Source of the DNA: Marinobacter alexandrii
GTDB lineage: Bacteria > Bacteroidota > Bacteroidia > Cytophagales > Cyclobacteriaceae
NCBI GenBank assembly: GCA_039984955.1
Contig: JBDWTN010000001.1
Span: 1-64,000 of the forward strand
Direction of reading: 5' to 3'
Length of the DNA stretch: 64,000 nt
Each line of letters begins with the position of its first letter. Position 1 is the first letter of the stretch. This document shows positions 37,456 to 47,116 of the stretch, piece after piece. Below the pieces are notes generated by a model, which was given only the letters and a program-made list of their open reading frames with translations, did not search any database and was not told the DNA's origin. The position numbers were made by a program, and so were the translations under genes.

Positions 37456-39906
37456 ATGATAACTTCAATTAAACTATTCTTTAGATCATTAAAGCGAAAC
37501 AAGCTTTTCTCATTTATCAATATCCTCGGGCTAACTGTAGGGTTTTTTTCATCCATTCTAATTTATCTATACGTCACCAATGAAATGGACTATGATAATT
37601 TTCATGAGAATGGAGATCAAGTTTATCGGATAAATCAAACATTTATATGGGGTGAGGATAGTCCTAACTTATTCTCTGCAACAGGTCCTGGTGTTGGATA
37701 TTCCATAAAGCAGGAAATTCCAGAGGCTAAACATGTGGTGAGAGTGTTTAATGCAAATGACATGCTTCCAATCAAATTTGAATCTGCTGGTCAAGAGCGC
37801 TTTTTTAATGATGAGTCTGTTCTTGCTGTTGATTCAAATTTTCTTGAGGTCTTTACATTTCCATTGCTTTATGGCGATAAGAATACATGTTTCGACAATC
37901 CCAATTCTGCGGTACTTACTTATGAAACAGCTGAGAAGTTTTTCGGTTCTCATGATGTTTTGGGCGCCACTATTGATATGGATAATGGCGAATCCTATAA
38001 AGTGACAGGGGTATTCCAGAAAATTGAAGAAAATTTCTATTTAGATGAAATGGATGTTTTGGTATCACTAAATAGCATTGAACGCATCAAAACCAGTGAC
38101 TGGAACTGGTTATGGACAATGTTTGAAACGTACATTCTTTTGGAAGATCAAGCCAATCCTCAAGTAGTTCAATCGAAGTTGGATAACCTTTTGGAAAAAC
38201 ATGCGGGACAAACGCTAAAGGCTATGGGATATACTTATGAAGAATATATAGCTGCTGGAAAAGAATGGAACCTATATATGCAACCCTTAACTGATACCTA
38301 TCTAAAGTCCGACAATGTAATAAGTATACATGGTGATACAGGTAATATAAAGATTGTAGTAGCACTTGTTGGTTCTGCGATATTCTTACTGGTTCTTTCG
38401 TGTATCAACTTTATTAATTTAAGTACAGCACAGTTTACAACCAGAGCACAGAATGTCGCAGTAAGGAAGATACTTGGTGGCAATAGTTCAATGTTTGTTA
38501 AACGCTTTTTTGGAGAGGCTTTGATGTATTGCATGATTGCTGCACTTTTTTCGATCATGCTGGTATTTTATTCCGTTCCATTAATTAATCAGTCTTTGGG
38601 CACAACCCTCAGTTTTTCAGTTTCAGGGCAACCTCAATTAATTGCATTTTTATTCATTTTAATTGTTTCTGTAAGTGCTGTCGCAGGATTCTATCCATTT
38701 GTGTTTTTCAATGCATTTAAGCCGATCAGTGCTATGAAAGGGGAATTGAAAACTGGAAGAAAAGGGGTTCGTGTTAGAAATGGAATGTTGATTACCCAGT
38801 ATGTTTTGTCTTTCCTGCTCATTATCGGTACGATAACCATTTACGAACAACTCAATTATTTTCTAAAGGCAGATCTTGGCTTTGAAAAAGAAAACATTCT
38901 GACAATAGATAATGCCGAATGGACGGGATCATTAAATGAGTTTGCTGATGAAGTTGCAAAACTTGAAGGGGTAGTAGGTACCTCCGTATGTGATGCTGTT
39001 CCTTTACTTGTTTTCAATGGAGATCAGTTTAAAACTGATGAACCTGATGCTACCTCTCTTCCATTAAATTATACATTAGGCGATGAAAACTATACAGATC
39101 TTCTCGATTTTGAATTCATAGTAGGACGTTCATTTGAACAGTCTTTTTCAAGTGACACAGCAAGTATTATCATCAATGAAACTGCTGCAAAAACAATAGG
39201 CTGGGCTGTAGATGAATCAATACTGAATAAAAAAGTTGAGAATTGGAGTGGAAAATATAAGGTAGTAGGCGTTGTAAGAGATTTTAACTATTGGGGCCTG
39301 AATGGACCAATAGAACCCTTCGCTATTTTTCATTCAAAATCTAATCCAAACGGAGGGAGACCCTTAACAAGAGTTTTGGTAAAAACATTTGGCAATGATG
39401 CCGATATGAAAGCTCTAGAGAAAAGATTAGAGGCTAAATGGAACGAGTTTGTGCCGAACAGACCGTTCGAATATACGAACTTGTCTGAACACTACGCTTC
39501 TTCTTATGAGACAGAAGAGCAGTTTGGTAGTGTGCTTTCATTCTTTGCTGTACTCACAATTATTATAGCTTCATTGGGATTGTTTGGTATCGTTGTGTTT
39601 ACTCTAGAACAAAAACTGAAAGAAATAGGCGTAAGAAAAGTTTTGGGAGCCTCTGTTGGAAGTATCGTGTTGCTGTTCTCTAAAAGTTATATAAAGCTTC
39701 TTCTCATAGCATTCTTCGTAGCTGTTCCAATTGGTTATTACGTCATGAATATTTGGCTATCGGACTTTGAATACCGAATTAATATGGGAGTGAACATATT
39801 CGCTTTCTCGCTAGCAATATTGCTATCTATTTCATTGGCAATATCTATCGTTCAAACGGCGAAAGCGTCCCTTATGAATCCAGCAGAAGTATTGAAGGAT
39901 GAATAG
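37456..39906 (+). CDS. ABC transporter permease, FtsX/MacB type
   Basis: Start chosen at 37456 (MITSIKLFFRSLKRNKLFSF), the usual beginning of this Bacteroidota family (~800 residues); the frame is open 16 codons further up. TM1 is at ~20-40, followed by a periplasmic MacB_PCD-like domain (~45-270), three TM helices (~290-420), a second TM/periplasmic unit (~440-650) and a C-terminal FtsX domain with EIGVRKVLGAS and three TM helices. Such permeases work with a separate LolD/MacB-like ATPase in lipoprotein or peptide export or in stress sensing. No ATPase gene is adjacent. It converges on the peroxiredoxin gene, with stop codons directly abutting, leaving no space for a terminator. Confidence 0.88.
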   Translation: MITSIKLFFRSLKRNKLFSFINILGLTVGFFSSILIYLYVTNEMDYDNFHENGDQVYRINQTFIWGEDSPNLFSATGPGVGYSIKQEIPEAKHVVRVFNANDMLPIKFESAGQERFFNDESVLAVDSNFLEVFTFPLLYGDKNTCFDNPNSAVLTYETAEKFFGSHDVLGATIDMDNGESYKVTGVFQKIEENFYLDEMDVLVSLNSIERIKTSDWNWLWTMFETYILLEDQANPQVVQSKLDNLLEKHAGQTLKAMGYTYEEYIAAGKEWNLYMQPLTDTYLKSDNVISIHGDTGNIKIVVALVGSAIFLLVLSCINFINLSTAQFTTRAQNVAVRKILGGNSSMFVKRFFGEALMYCMIAALFSIMLVFYSVPLINQSLGTTLSFSVSGQPQLIAFLFILIVSVSAVAGFYPFVFFNAFKPISAMKGELKTGRKGVRVRNGMLITQYVLSFLLIIGTITIYEQLNYFLKADLGFEKENILTIDNAEWTGSLNEFADEVAKLEGVVGTSVCDAVPLLVFNGDQFKTDEPDATSLPLNYTLGDENYTDLLDFEFIVGRSFEQSFSSDTASIIINETAAKTIGWAVDESILNKKVENWSGKYKVVGVVRDFNYWGLNGPIEPFAIFHSKSNPNGGRPLTRVLVKTFGNDADMKALEKRLEAKWNEFVPNRPFEYTNLSEHYASSYETEEQFGSVLSFFAVLTIIIASLGLFGIVVFTLEQKLKEIGVRKVLGASVGSIVLLFSKSYIKLLLIAFFVAVPIGYYVMNIWLSDFEYRINMGVNIFAFSLAILLSISLAISIVQTAKASLMNPAEVLKDE

Positions 39907-40359
39907 TTATAAAGATTTTAATATTCTTAGGGACTCTTTGATATGTTGGTTTGCATTAAAGTCAGCTCTAAACGAATGAACAATTATTCCATGTCTATCG
40001 ATAATAAATGTCACCCGACCTGGGACTAAACCGAAAAGCGTTGAAGGTATTTTGAATGCCTTAAGCGCTTTTTTTCTAGTATCACTTAGTAATATGAAAG
40101 GAAGCTTTCTTTTTGTTGAAACTCTTTTGTGAGAACTAGTCGAATCACGACTAATCCCAATAACCTCAGCTCCAACTTCCTGAAACTCTTCGTAATGATC
40201 TCTAAATCCACACGCCTGAGCTGTGCAAACACTTGTGTTATCCTTTGGATAAAAATAAACCACTAGAGGTTTTTTGCCTGTGAAATCACTTAAAGAAATC
40301 AGTTCTCCATGTTGATTCTCCAATGAAATCTCAGGAATTTTGTCTCCCTTATTTAGCAT
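39907..40359 (-). CDS. bcp: Peroxiredoxin, Bcp/PrxQ type
   Basis: Thiol peroxidase that reduces H2O2 and organic hydroperoxides in the cytosol. The active-site segment YFYPKDNTSVCTAQACGFRD carries the peroxidatic Cys45, and Cys50 five residues later is the resolving-cysteine position of the Bcp/PrxQ class. The AhpC/TSA fold continues with EVIGISRDS and RVTFIIDRHG. Length of 150 residues is normal. Its start lies 11 nt inside the upstream exporter gene, so the two are probably translated from one message. Confidence 0.93.
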   Translation of the reverse strand: MLNKGDKIPEISLENQHGELISLSDFTGKKPLVVYFYPKDNTSVCTAQACGFRDHYEEFQEVGAEVIGISRDSTSSHKRVSTKRKLPFILLSDTRKKALKAFKIPSTLFGLVPGRVTFIIDRHGIIVHSFRADFNANQHIKESLRILKSL

Positions 40360-42550
40360 TTTTCCTGAACTTAATAAGTAGAAGTGGTAATAAGCTTAGA
40401 TCAATGACTAATGCAATAAGTAACGATAAACTGACAAAAAGGCCTAGGTAATAGGTAGCACCAAAATTAGAAAAGAGATACAAAGCAAAGCCTGACATCA
40501 TGATGATAGATGTAATAAGCATAGCACTACCAGCATGTTTGAATGTTTCTTTCATGCGCAGCACCGGATCGGACTCTTGACTTTTAAGGTAGTAACTCAT
40601 CATATGTATAGTGTCATCAACAGCAATACCAAAAGCAATGGTGAAAATGATTGAAGTGGTCATTTTTAATGAAATGCCAAGCCATCCCAACGTTCCAGCA
40701 ACCATCAAAAGAGGTATTAGATTAGGAACTAAGCTGATGAGTAAAAGTTTCCAGGATTTAAAATAAATCCCCAGTATTATTCCAATTACGAGAATAGCAG
40801 TTAATAACCCTTTCAATAGATTGATGGAGAGTAATTCGTGACTTTTATCGATAAGGTAAGTCGTTCCTGTAATTTGATATTGTATGATTTCAGTGTCAAT
40901 TTCATCCTTTAAAAACAAAAGCATTTTTTCATTCTTCAAACCAGTTTCATATGACCCCAATTCGGGAAAAAATCCAATTAGCCTGGCCACTTTACCATTA
41001 GCTGTTACCAGTTTATCTAAACGCTTTGGATCAATTCTATTTTTTAAACGAAGAGTTTGGCTATACGCACCACTGGATGATGGATATTGATAATTCTCGT
41101 TTAATCCTCCATTATTGGCCATGTTTAGATACTTAATTATCGTGGCAGGAGATTGAACTTTAGCAATTGGATACTCATTGAGTAAGTATTCTTCAATTTT
41201 TATAATTTGATCCATTACTTCTTTGTCCCAGATAGAACTAGCAGTGTCTGTCACTTCTATTCTTACCTCGTAAGGTTTAGAACCTCCCAATTGATCATCT
41301 GCAAACTCAAAATCTTTTCTTACTTGTGATTCCTCAGGCAAATCATCCAATAGAAAGGAATTTATACGTAGTTGAAAAATACCGGGAGTTAAAATCATTA
41401 AAAGAACACAGGCTATACCTATTATAATTGTTTTGTTATTAAGTAGATAATTGAGCCAGCTTTCAGGCACTTCTAATATTCGTTTTTTTGTCTCGTAGCT
41501 TGATATAGAGGCAACCAGTAATCCAAAGGTAAAAGTGATGACAAAGGCAATGAGAATACCAATGGAGGCAAACAAGCCCAGAAACTGAACTGGCTCAGTA
41601 TTGATCCAAAGAAGACTCAAAAAGCCAATAGCGGTTGTTACGGAAGTTAGAAATGTGGGTACCCATACGATTTTCATTGCACCTTTAACCCTATCTACGG
41701 AGTTGCTAGCTAAAGTCTTTTTTAACGCATTCATAAGGTGAACTGCATCTGACATGGAAACAAAGAATAGGATAGGAGGTAATAAGGAACTTAGCAGATT
41801 GATTTTATAACCTAGCATGCCAATCAATCCAAATAACCATACGATAGAAAGTAGGCTGATTAAGAATGGTAGCATGGCTGACTTAAAACTTCGAAAGATC
41901 AGAAGAAGCAAAACAAAACTTAAGCACAAAGACCCAATTAAGAACTTGCTAAAATCGTTTTGAATGTATGAAATAAAAACACCGGCTGCACTTAGCTTGC
42001 CTACTAATCTGATGTTTTCTATGCCATGTTTTTCCGCTTGAAACCTTATTGCACTTAATAGTTGTTCACTTCTTCTTTGATCAGCAAAATGTGCATGATT
42101 GAGATAGATACTTAAAGCTTTTCTATTTTCACTGAAAGCACTTCGGTAAAATGGATTCCCAAAAATCCTCATACTATCCTGTCTTAATTGATATTTGGTA
42201 GGATCCTTTGTATGAATAAGTGGAAAAATGACCAAGCCAGTTGGGCTCTTGATTACATGCTGAAGAGAAAGGGGAGAATAGACATTCTCGACATCATTGA
42301 TCTTAGTTAATGACCTTTCAAATAAGTGAGCTCTTTTTATGAAATCTGGATCAAAAAGATGGTTATCTTTTTGAATGATAATATGTAAATAGTCATTGTC
42401 ATAGCCAAACTGAGCAGAATGTTTAGTGTAAGCTTGACTATCTGGATGGTCGTTTGGGAAAAATTTCTCAAACTCGAAATCAAATGTCACATACTGGAGA
42501 TTCCATGCTAATATCGTTGTAATTAGTACCAGTAAACTGGTCATAATCAC
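40349..42550 (-). CDS. MMPL/RND-family exporter
   Basis: About 12 TM helices in two halves, each with a large periplasmic loop, typical of MMPL/HAE3 exporters for lipids or hydrophobic compounds. First half: TM1 followed by FDFEFEKFFPNDHPDSQAY, then five helices (~205-355). Second half: another loop and five helices at ~575-725 with the intramembrane GIAVDDTIHMMSYY motif and its counterpart FVSMSDAVHLMNAL. The listed start is GTG at 42550 (ATG at 42544 is the alternative). However, 24 further in-frame codons upstream read like the family's cytosolic N-terminus (SRIDKYVERLITTKGK) before a TAA at 42625, without any ATG, GTG or TTG. A CTG at 42604 is a candidate start. Overlaps the peroxiredoxin gene; divergent from thyA. 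Confidence 0.88.
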   Translation of the reverse strand: MIMTSLLVLITTILAWNLQYVTFDFEFEKFFPNDHPDSQAYTKHSAQFGYDNDYLHIIIQKDNHLFDPDFIKRAHLFERSLTKINDVENVYSPLSLQHVIKSPTGLVIFPLIHTKDPTKYQLRQDSMRIFGNPFYRSAFSENRKALSIYLNHAHFADQRRSEQLLSAIRFQAEKHGIENIRLVGKLSAAGVFISYIQNDFSKFLIGSLCLSFVLLLLIFRSFKSAMLPFLISLLSIVWLFGLIGMLGYKINLLSSLLPPILFFVSMSDAVHLMNALKKTLASNSVDRVKGAMKIVWVPTFLTSVTTAIGFLSLLWINTEPVQFLGLFASIGILIAFVITFTFGLLVASISSYETKKRILEVPESWLNYLLNNKTIIIGIACVLLMILTPGIFQLRINSFLLDDLPEESQVRKDFEFADDQLGGSKPYEVRIEVTDTASSIWDKEVMDQIIKIEEYLLNEYPIAKVQSPATIIKYLNMANNGGLNENYQYPSSSGAYSQTLRLKNRIDPKRLDKLVTANGKVARLIGFFPELGSYETGLKNEKMLLFLKDEIDTEIIQYQITGTTYLIDKSHELLSINLLKGLLTAILVIGIILGIYFKSWKLLLISLVPNLIPLLMVAGTLGWLGISLKMTTSIIFTIAFGIAVDDTIHMMSYYLKSQESDPVLRMKETFKHAGSAMLITSIIMMSGFALYLFSNFGATYYLGLFVSLSLLIALVIDLSLLPLLLIKFRKNAK

Positions 42551-42623
42551 CTTTCCCTTTGTGGTTATTAACCGCTCGACATATTTATCTATTCGTGAGT
42601 TCAGGGTTTCTTCGTTTAAAAGT

Positions 42624-42631
42624 TAATTTTG
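42624..42631 (+). promoter_or_regulatory. Candidate -7 element for thyA (TAATTTTG)
   Basis: Exact match to TAnnTTTG, which would start transcription ~13 nt before the thyA ATG at 42651. The -33 region (about 42601-42605) shows only a partial TTG-like match. Confidence 0.4.
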
Positions 42632-42650
42632 TTACCAAACTACGAACAGA

Positions 42651-43445
42651 ATGCAACAATACCTGAACCTAATGAAACATATCTTGGATAATGGAACCGA
42701 GAAAGGTGATCGTACAGGAACGGGAACTAAAAGTGTGTTTGGATATCAAATGCGATTTGATCTGAGCAAGGGGTTTCCTTGCGTAACCACTAAAAAACTT
42801 CACTTAAGATCAATTATTCATGAACTTCTGTGGTTTCTTCAAGGAGATCAAAATATCAAGTACTTAAAAGAGAATGGAGTTTCTATTTGGGATGATTGGG
42901 CTGATGAAAAAGGAAACTTGGGTCCAGTCTATGGTGTACAATGGAGAAGTTGGGAAACATCGGATGGAAGAAAAATAGATCAAATAAAAAAGCTTATTGA
43001 AGGAATCAAAAATAATCCCAATAGCAGGAGGCATATCGTAAGTGCATGGAATGTAGCGGATGTGGATGAAATGGCATTACCACCATGTCATACAATATTT
43101 CAGTTTTATGTTGCTGATGGTAAGTTGAGTTGTCAATTGTATCAAAGAAGTGCAGATGTGTTTCTAGGAGTACCATTCAATATTGCTTCATATGCGTTGT
43201 TCACCATGATGGTGGCACAGGTATGTGATTTAGAGCCAGGAGACTTTGTTCATACGTTTGGAGATGCTCACTTGTATTCCAATCACATAGAGCAAACAAA
43301 TCTTCAACTCACTAGAGAGCCAAGAGATTTACCAACTATGAAAATCAACCCTAATGTCAAGGATATTTTTGATTTTAAATTTGAAGATTTTGAACTAATA
43401 AATTATGATCCGCATCCTCATATAAAAGGTGCGATAGCAGTGTAA
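42651..43445 (+). CDS. thyA: Thymidylate synthase
   Basis: Converts dUMP to dTMP using methylene-tetrahydrofolate. At 264 residues it has the length of the classical ThyA enzyme. The catalytic Cys146 is in [12 protein letters not shown]. The dUMP-phosphate arginines are in [11 protein letters not shown] (Arg126-Arg127), and [17 protein letters not shown] and [12 protein letters not shown] are the other family signatures. No dihydrofolate reductase gene follows; the next gene is sdaAB 42 nt downstream, possibly co-transcribed. Confidence 0.98.
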   Translation: MQQYLNLMKHILDNGTEKGDRTGTGTKSVFGYQMRFDLSKGFPCVTTKKLHLRSIIHELLWFLQGDQNIKYLKENGVSIWDDWADEKGNLGPVYGVQWRSWETSDGRKIDQIKKLIEGIKNNPNSRRHIVSAWNVADVDEMALPPCHTIFQFYVADGKLSCQLYQRSADVFLGVPFNIASYALFTMMVAQVCDLEPGDFVHTFGDAHLYSNHIEQTNLQLTREPRDLPTMKINPNVKDIFDFKFEDFELINYDPHPHIKGAIAV

Positions 43446-43487
43446 CATTTTGAAGCTTAAGGTAGTCAACTAATCAAGAAATAACCC

Positions 43488-44165
43488 ATGGCAGAAAGTA
43501 GCGGAATATTTGATATGATAGGACCAGTGATGATTGGTCCATCAAGCTCGCATACAGCTGGAGTGGTACGTATTGGTCGTGTTACAAATAGGGTATTAGG
43601 AGGAATTCCTGAGCATGCTGATATCATTTTCTATAATTCATTTGCAAGAACATATGAAGGACATGGAAGTGATAGAGCAATTTTGGCAGGGTTGATGGAT
43701 TATCATACAGATGATAAGCGGATAAAGGATTCATTTAAATTAACTGAGACAGCAGGTCTCACGTACAAGTTCAAGTCTATTGGAAGTGCATCTACATTTC
43801 ATCCTAACTCAGTAAGAGTTTTAGCAAGAAGGAAAGATAAGAAGGTAGAGATTTTGGGAGAAAGTAGGGGTGGAGGAGTTATTCGGATTAAAGAAGTAAA
43901 TGGATTTGATTCAAATTTTACTGCAAGCCTTCATACATTGATTATCGAGGCTAATGACGTAAAAGGTAGTATAGCATTCTTCACGGAAGTATTGTCTCAG
44001 GACGAATGCAACATCGCTACCATGACAGTATCAAGAAAAGGCAGAAATGATTTGGCTTGTCTAATTCTGGAAATGGATTCAGGGATAGACGATATAACCT
44101 TAGAGTATTTAAAGAAGAGGAAATGGGTGCATAAGGTCATCTACATTCCGAATATTGATAAATAA
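43488..44165 (+). CDS. sdaAB: L-serine dehydratase, beta subunit
   Basis: Beta chain of the iron-sulfur L-serine ammonia-lyase that converts serine to pyruvate and ammonia. The N-terminal domain has the substrate-loop motif IGPSSSHTAGVVRIG (SSSHT at 19-23) and ARTYEGHGSDRAI. The C-terminal ~75 residues form an ACT domain (HTLIIEANDVKGSIAFFTEV). The alpha chain, which carries the cluster cysteines, is not in this window, so it must be encoded elsewhere. The stop is two bases before the tolC-like gene, suggesting an operon. Confidence 0.92.
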   Translation: MAESSGIFDMIGPVMIGPSSSHTAGVVRIGRVTNRVLGGIPEHADIIFYNSFARTYEGHGSDRAILAGLMDYHTDDKRIKDSFKLTETAGLTYKFKSIGSASTFHPNSVRVLARRKDKKVEILGESRGGGVIRIKEVNGFDSNFTASLHTLIIEANDVKGSIAFFTEVLSQDECNIATMTVSRKGRNDLACLILEMDSGIDDITLEYLKKRKWVHKVIYIPNIDK

Positions 44166-44167
44166 AT

Positions 44168-45598
44168 ATGATGAAAACTGGACTAATCACCACACTGATT
44201 TTATTATGCTTCACCGCAATTGGTCAGGGGAAGAGAGTATTGTCTCTAGAAGAATGTATAGAAATCGCTGTAGATAATAACTTAAGTATAAAACGAAGTG
44301 AACTGAACCTTCAAGGTGCTCAGGTTAGCCTGCTGCAAGCACAAGCACAGAGATATCCCACAATAAACTTTAGTGGGAATTTTGGCTATAATTGGGGACG
44401 AGGTATTGATCCTACAACCAATCAATTTATTGATCAGCGAATCAATTTTAATGGAGTTGGAGGAACTGCAGCAATGCCCATTATCAATGGTCTTCAAACC
44501 CATAACTCTATAAAACAGAGTAAACTAGATGCTGAAGCCTCGAAATATGATCTTCAGAAAGCTGTCAATGACATTTCACTTAGTGTTTCTTTAAATTATT
44601 TGAATGTGATCTTCAATAGAGAGCTTCTTGAAAATGCACGCTTTCAATTAGAGTCAAGTCAGCAACAACTCGATCAAACAAAAATATTAGTAGAATCCGG
44701 TGCTCTTCCTATAGCAAATGAATTGCAGCTTGTAAGTCAAGTAGCGACTAATGAGGTTACATTAATTAATTCACAAAATAACCTTGACTTGGCTCTTTTG
44801 GATTTGAAGCAATCTTTATTACTTCCTCCAGGGCAAGAAATAGATATTGTCATTCCTGAAATAGATATTGATCAAGCTGAAATTGAAAATAGCACTATTG
44901 TTGAAGTATATGAAGTAGCATTGGCTAATCAACCTGAAATTCAAAGCGCAGATTTACGGGTAAAAAGCGCAGATGTAGGTATGGATATATCTAAAGGAGG
45001 TATTTACCCAACACTTAATCTATCAGGAGGATTTAGTACTAATTATTCTGATGCATTAAAGAATTTTAATCAGACTGGGGCAGCACCTGTTCAGGAGCCA
45101 ACACAATTGCAAACAGCGTCTGGAGAAGCTGTTTTGCTCAATTCGTTTGATGTACAAGGAGATTTTGAAACGGTGGATTTATCTACTCAATATGATAATA
45201 ACTTCAGTAGGAGATTGACCCTAAGCTTGAATGTGCCAATTTTCAATGGCTTTAGAACAAGAAGTGATATTCAAAGATCTAAAATCAGCTTGCAACAAGC
45301 AGAAATAGCAGCAACCGAACAGCGAAATGTTTTGTATCAAACCATTGAGTCATCTTACAGAAATGCGGTGGCTGCAGCTAAGACATTCTCAGCTTCTCAA
45401 AAACAAGTAGCTTCTCTGGAAGAGACTTTTAGAGCTGTTGAAAATCAATATAATAATGGAGCTGCTAATTTCACTGATTATCAAGTAGCTTCAAATAATT
45501 TATTTCAAGCACGAACCGATCTTTCAAGAGCTAAATACGATTTTGTATTTAAACAGAAAGTGCTAGAATTCTATCAAGGTAAACCATTAACATTCTAA
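44168..45598 (+). CDS. TolC-family outer-membrane efflux protein
   Basis: A signal peptide (MMKTGLITTLILLCFTAIGQG; either of two adjacent ATGs may start) is followed by two OEP repeats with long alpha-helices and barrel strands. First repeat: LSLEECIEIAVDNNLSIKR ... PTINFSGNFGYNWGRG ... ELQLVSQVATNEVTLINSQ. Second repeat: ANQPEIQSADLRVKSADVG ... GIYPTLNLSGGFSTNYSD ... FNGFRTRSDIQRSKI. Length of 476 residues suits a TolC-type trimeric channel. It is followed 29 nt later by its likely periplasmic adaptor. Confidence 0.93.
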   Translation: MMKTGLITTLILLCFTAIGQGKRVLSLEECIEIAVDNNLSIKRSELNLQGAQVSLLQAQAQRYPTINFSGNFGYNWGRGIDPTTNQFIDQRINFNGVGGTAAMPIINGLQTHNSIKQSKLDAEASKYDLQKAVNDISLSVSLNYLNVIFNRELLENARFQLESSQQQLDQTKILVESGALPIANELQLVSQVATNEVTLINSQNNLDLALLDLKQSLLLPPGQEIDIVIPEIDIDQAEIENSTIVEVYEVALANQPEIQSADLRVKSADVGMDISKGGIYPTLNLSGGFSTNYSDALKNFNQTGAAPVQEPTQLQTASGEAVLLNSFDVQGDFETVDLSTQYDNNFSRRLTLSLNVPIFNGFRTRSDIQRSKISLQQAEIAATEQRNVLYQTIESSYRNAVAAAKTFSASQKQVASLEETFRAVENQYNNGAANFTDYQVASNNLFQARTDLSRAKYDFVFKQKVLEFYQGKPLTF

Positions 45599-45627
45599 AC
45601 CGATCACCAACTTATATATCTAAAATC

Positions 45628-46983
45628 ATGGCTAAGAAGAAGAAAAAATCAAACAAAATTTTATATATCCTAGGCGGAGCAGTAGTTGTACTAATACTAT
45701 TCGCAGTAGTTGGTAAATCTCAAGGATGGGTTGGTCAGAAGAAAAAACTGCAAGTGGAAGTTTCCAAAGCGGAAAAATATACGATCATTGAAAAGGTAAG
45801 TGCATCAGGACAAGTACAACCAGTAGTGGAAGTACAGCTAAGTCCTGAAGTATCTGGTGAGATTATTGAACTAAAGGTAGAGGAAGGTGATTCCGTAAGC
45901 AAAGGAGATTTTCTATTAAGGATTCGTCCAGATAATTTTAGATCAGCCTACGAAATTGCACAAGCTAATCTTAATCAGCAATTGGCTAATCAAGCACAGG
46001 CAAAAGCATCAGAAGCAAGAGCTGCTGCTAATTTTGAGCGAGCTAAGCAAGACTTTAACCGTCAGGATAAGCTTTATAAAGAAAAAGTTATTTCTGAAGC
46101 CGATTATCAACTTGCTGAAGCAAATTTTAAAATTGCTGAACAAGATTATGAGTCTGCAAAGCAAAGCGTAAATGGAGCTGAATATATAGTAAAGAGCTCT
46201 AGAGCAAACGTTTCAAACGCTCAGGAAAACCTTAGACTTACCACATTGAATGCACCAATGAGCGGCATTATTTCCAAATTACCGGTAGAACTTGGTGAGA
46301 CTGTTCTTGGTACTTCACAATTTCAGGGGACTGAGGTAATGCGTATTGCAGATCTTTCAAAAATGGAAGTGCAGGTAGATGTAAATGAAAATGATATTAT
46401 TCGTATTTCCGTTGGAGATACCACCATCATAGATGTAGATTCATATTCTTATATGGATAAAACCTTTAAAGGAATAGTAACCCACATTGCTAATACAGCC
46501 AATGACAAGATATCAGCAGATGCGGTTACAGAATTTGGAGTAAGAATTCAAATCTTAAATAGTTCATATCAAGATCTAGTAAAAGAGGAGGGTCTTAAAT
46601 ACCCTTTTCGCCCGGGAATGACGGCTAGCGTAGATATTATCACGGAAGTCAAGAAAGACATTCTTACTGTTCCATTGGCATCTGTAACTACTCGTTCAGA
46701 AAAGGGAAAGAAGAAAGAAGAAGAGAAATCTTCAGCAGACTTAGTTGATGAGGAAGTGAGAGAAGTAGTCTTTGTGATGGAAAATGGAAAAGCTGTGGAG
46801 ATTGAGGTTGAGACTGGTATTAGCGATTTTGATAGAATTGAAATAAAGTCTGGAGTTTCTGAAGATACGGATGTTATTTCAGGTCCATTCTTAGCAGTCT
46901 CTAAGAGATTAAAAGACGGAGATGATGTAGAGGCTAAGGGTAAGAAAAAGGATAAAGAAGAGACATCTGAATCAGAGGATTAA
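45628..46983 (+). CDS. Membrane-fusion (periplasmic adaptor) protein, HlyD/MacA type
   Basis: A basic N-terminus (MAKKKKKSNK) leads into one TM anchor (ILYILGGAVVVLILFAVVG), then the adaptor domains in order: split lipoyl/barrel-sandwich halves (VEVQLSPEVSGEIIELKVEE ... TTLNAPMSGIISKL), an alpha-helical hairpin between them (~110-215, Ala/Gln/Lys-rich), a beta-barrel and a membrane-proximal domain (SADAVTEFGVRIQIL ... FRPGMTASVDI). The C-terminus is a charged low-complexity tail. It would link the TolC-like channel to an inner-membrane pump. No pump gene follows: a terminator closes the operon at 47009. Confidence 0.9.
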   Translation: MAKKKKKSNKILYILGGAVVVLILFAVVGKSQGWVGQKKKLQVEVSKAEKYTIIEKVSASGQVQPVVEVQLSPEVSGEIIELKVEEGDSVSKGDFLLRIRPDNFRSAYEIAQANLNQQLANQAQAKASEARAAANFERAKQDFNRQDKLYKEKVISEADYQLAEANFKIAEQDYESAKQSVNGAEYIVKSSRANVSNAQENLRLTTLNAPMSGIISKLPVELGETVLGTSQFQGTEVMRIADLSKMEVQVDVNENDIIRISVGDTTIIDVDSYSYMDKTFKGIVTHIANTANDKISADAVTEFGVRIQILNSSYQDLVKEEGLKYPFRPGMTASVDIITEVKKDILTVPLASVTTRSEKGKKKEEEKSSADLVDEEVREVVFVMENGKAVEIEVETGISDFDRIEIKSGVSEDTDVISGPFLAVSKRLKDGDDVEAKGKKKDKEETSESED

Positions 46984-47008
46984 CTTATTTTGAGTAGTAA
47001 ATTTATTT

Positions 47009-47030
47009 AAAACCTGCCTCGGCAGGTTTT
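47009..47030 (+). terminator. Rho-independent terminator
   Basis: Perfect 10-bp stem AAAACCTGCC/GGCAGGTTTT (47009-47018, 47021-47030) with a two-base loop, 26 nt after the adaptor gene. Confidence 0.85.
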
Positions 47031-47116
47031 CTTGTTACTAAGTCAACCGGTTATCAAATCTCACTTTTGATTTTAAGCTTAATACCTCAAATTACAAGTA
47101 CAAAACAACTACACAC

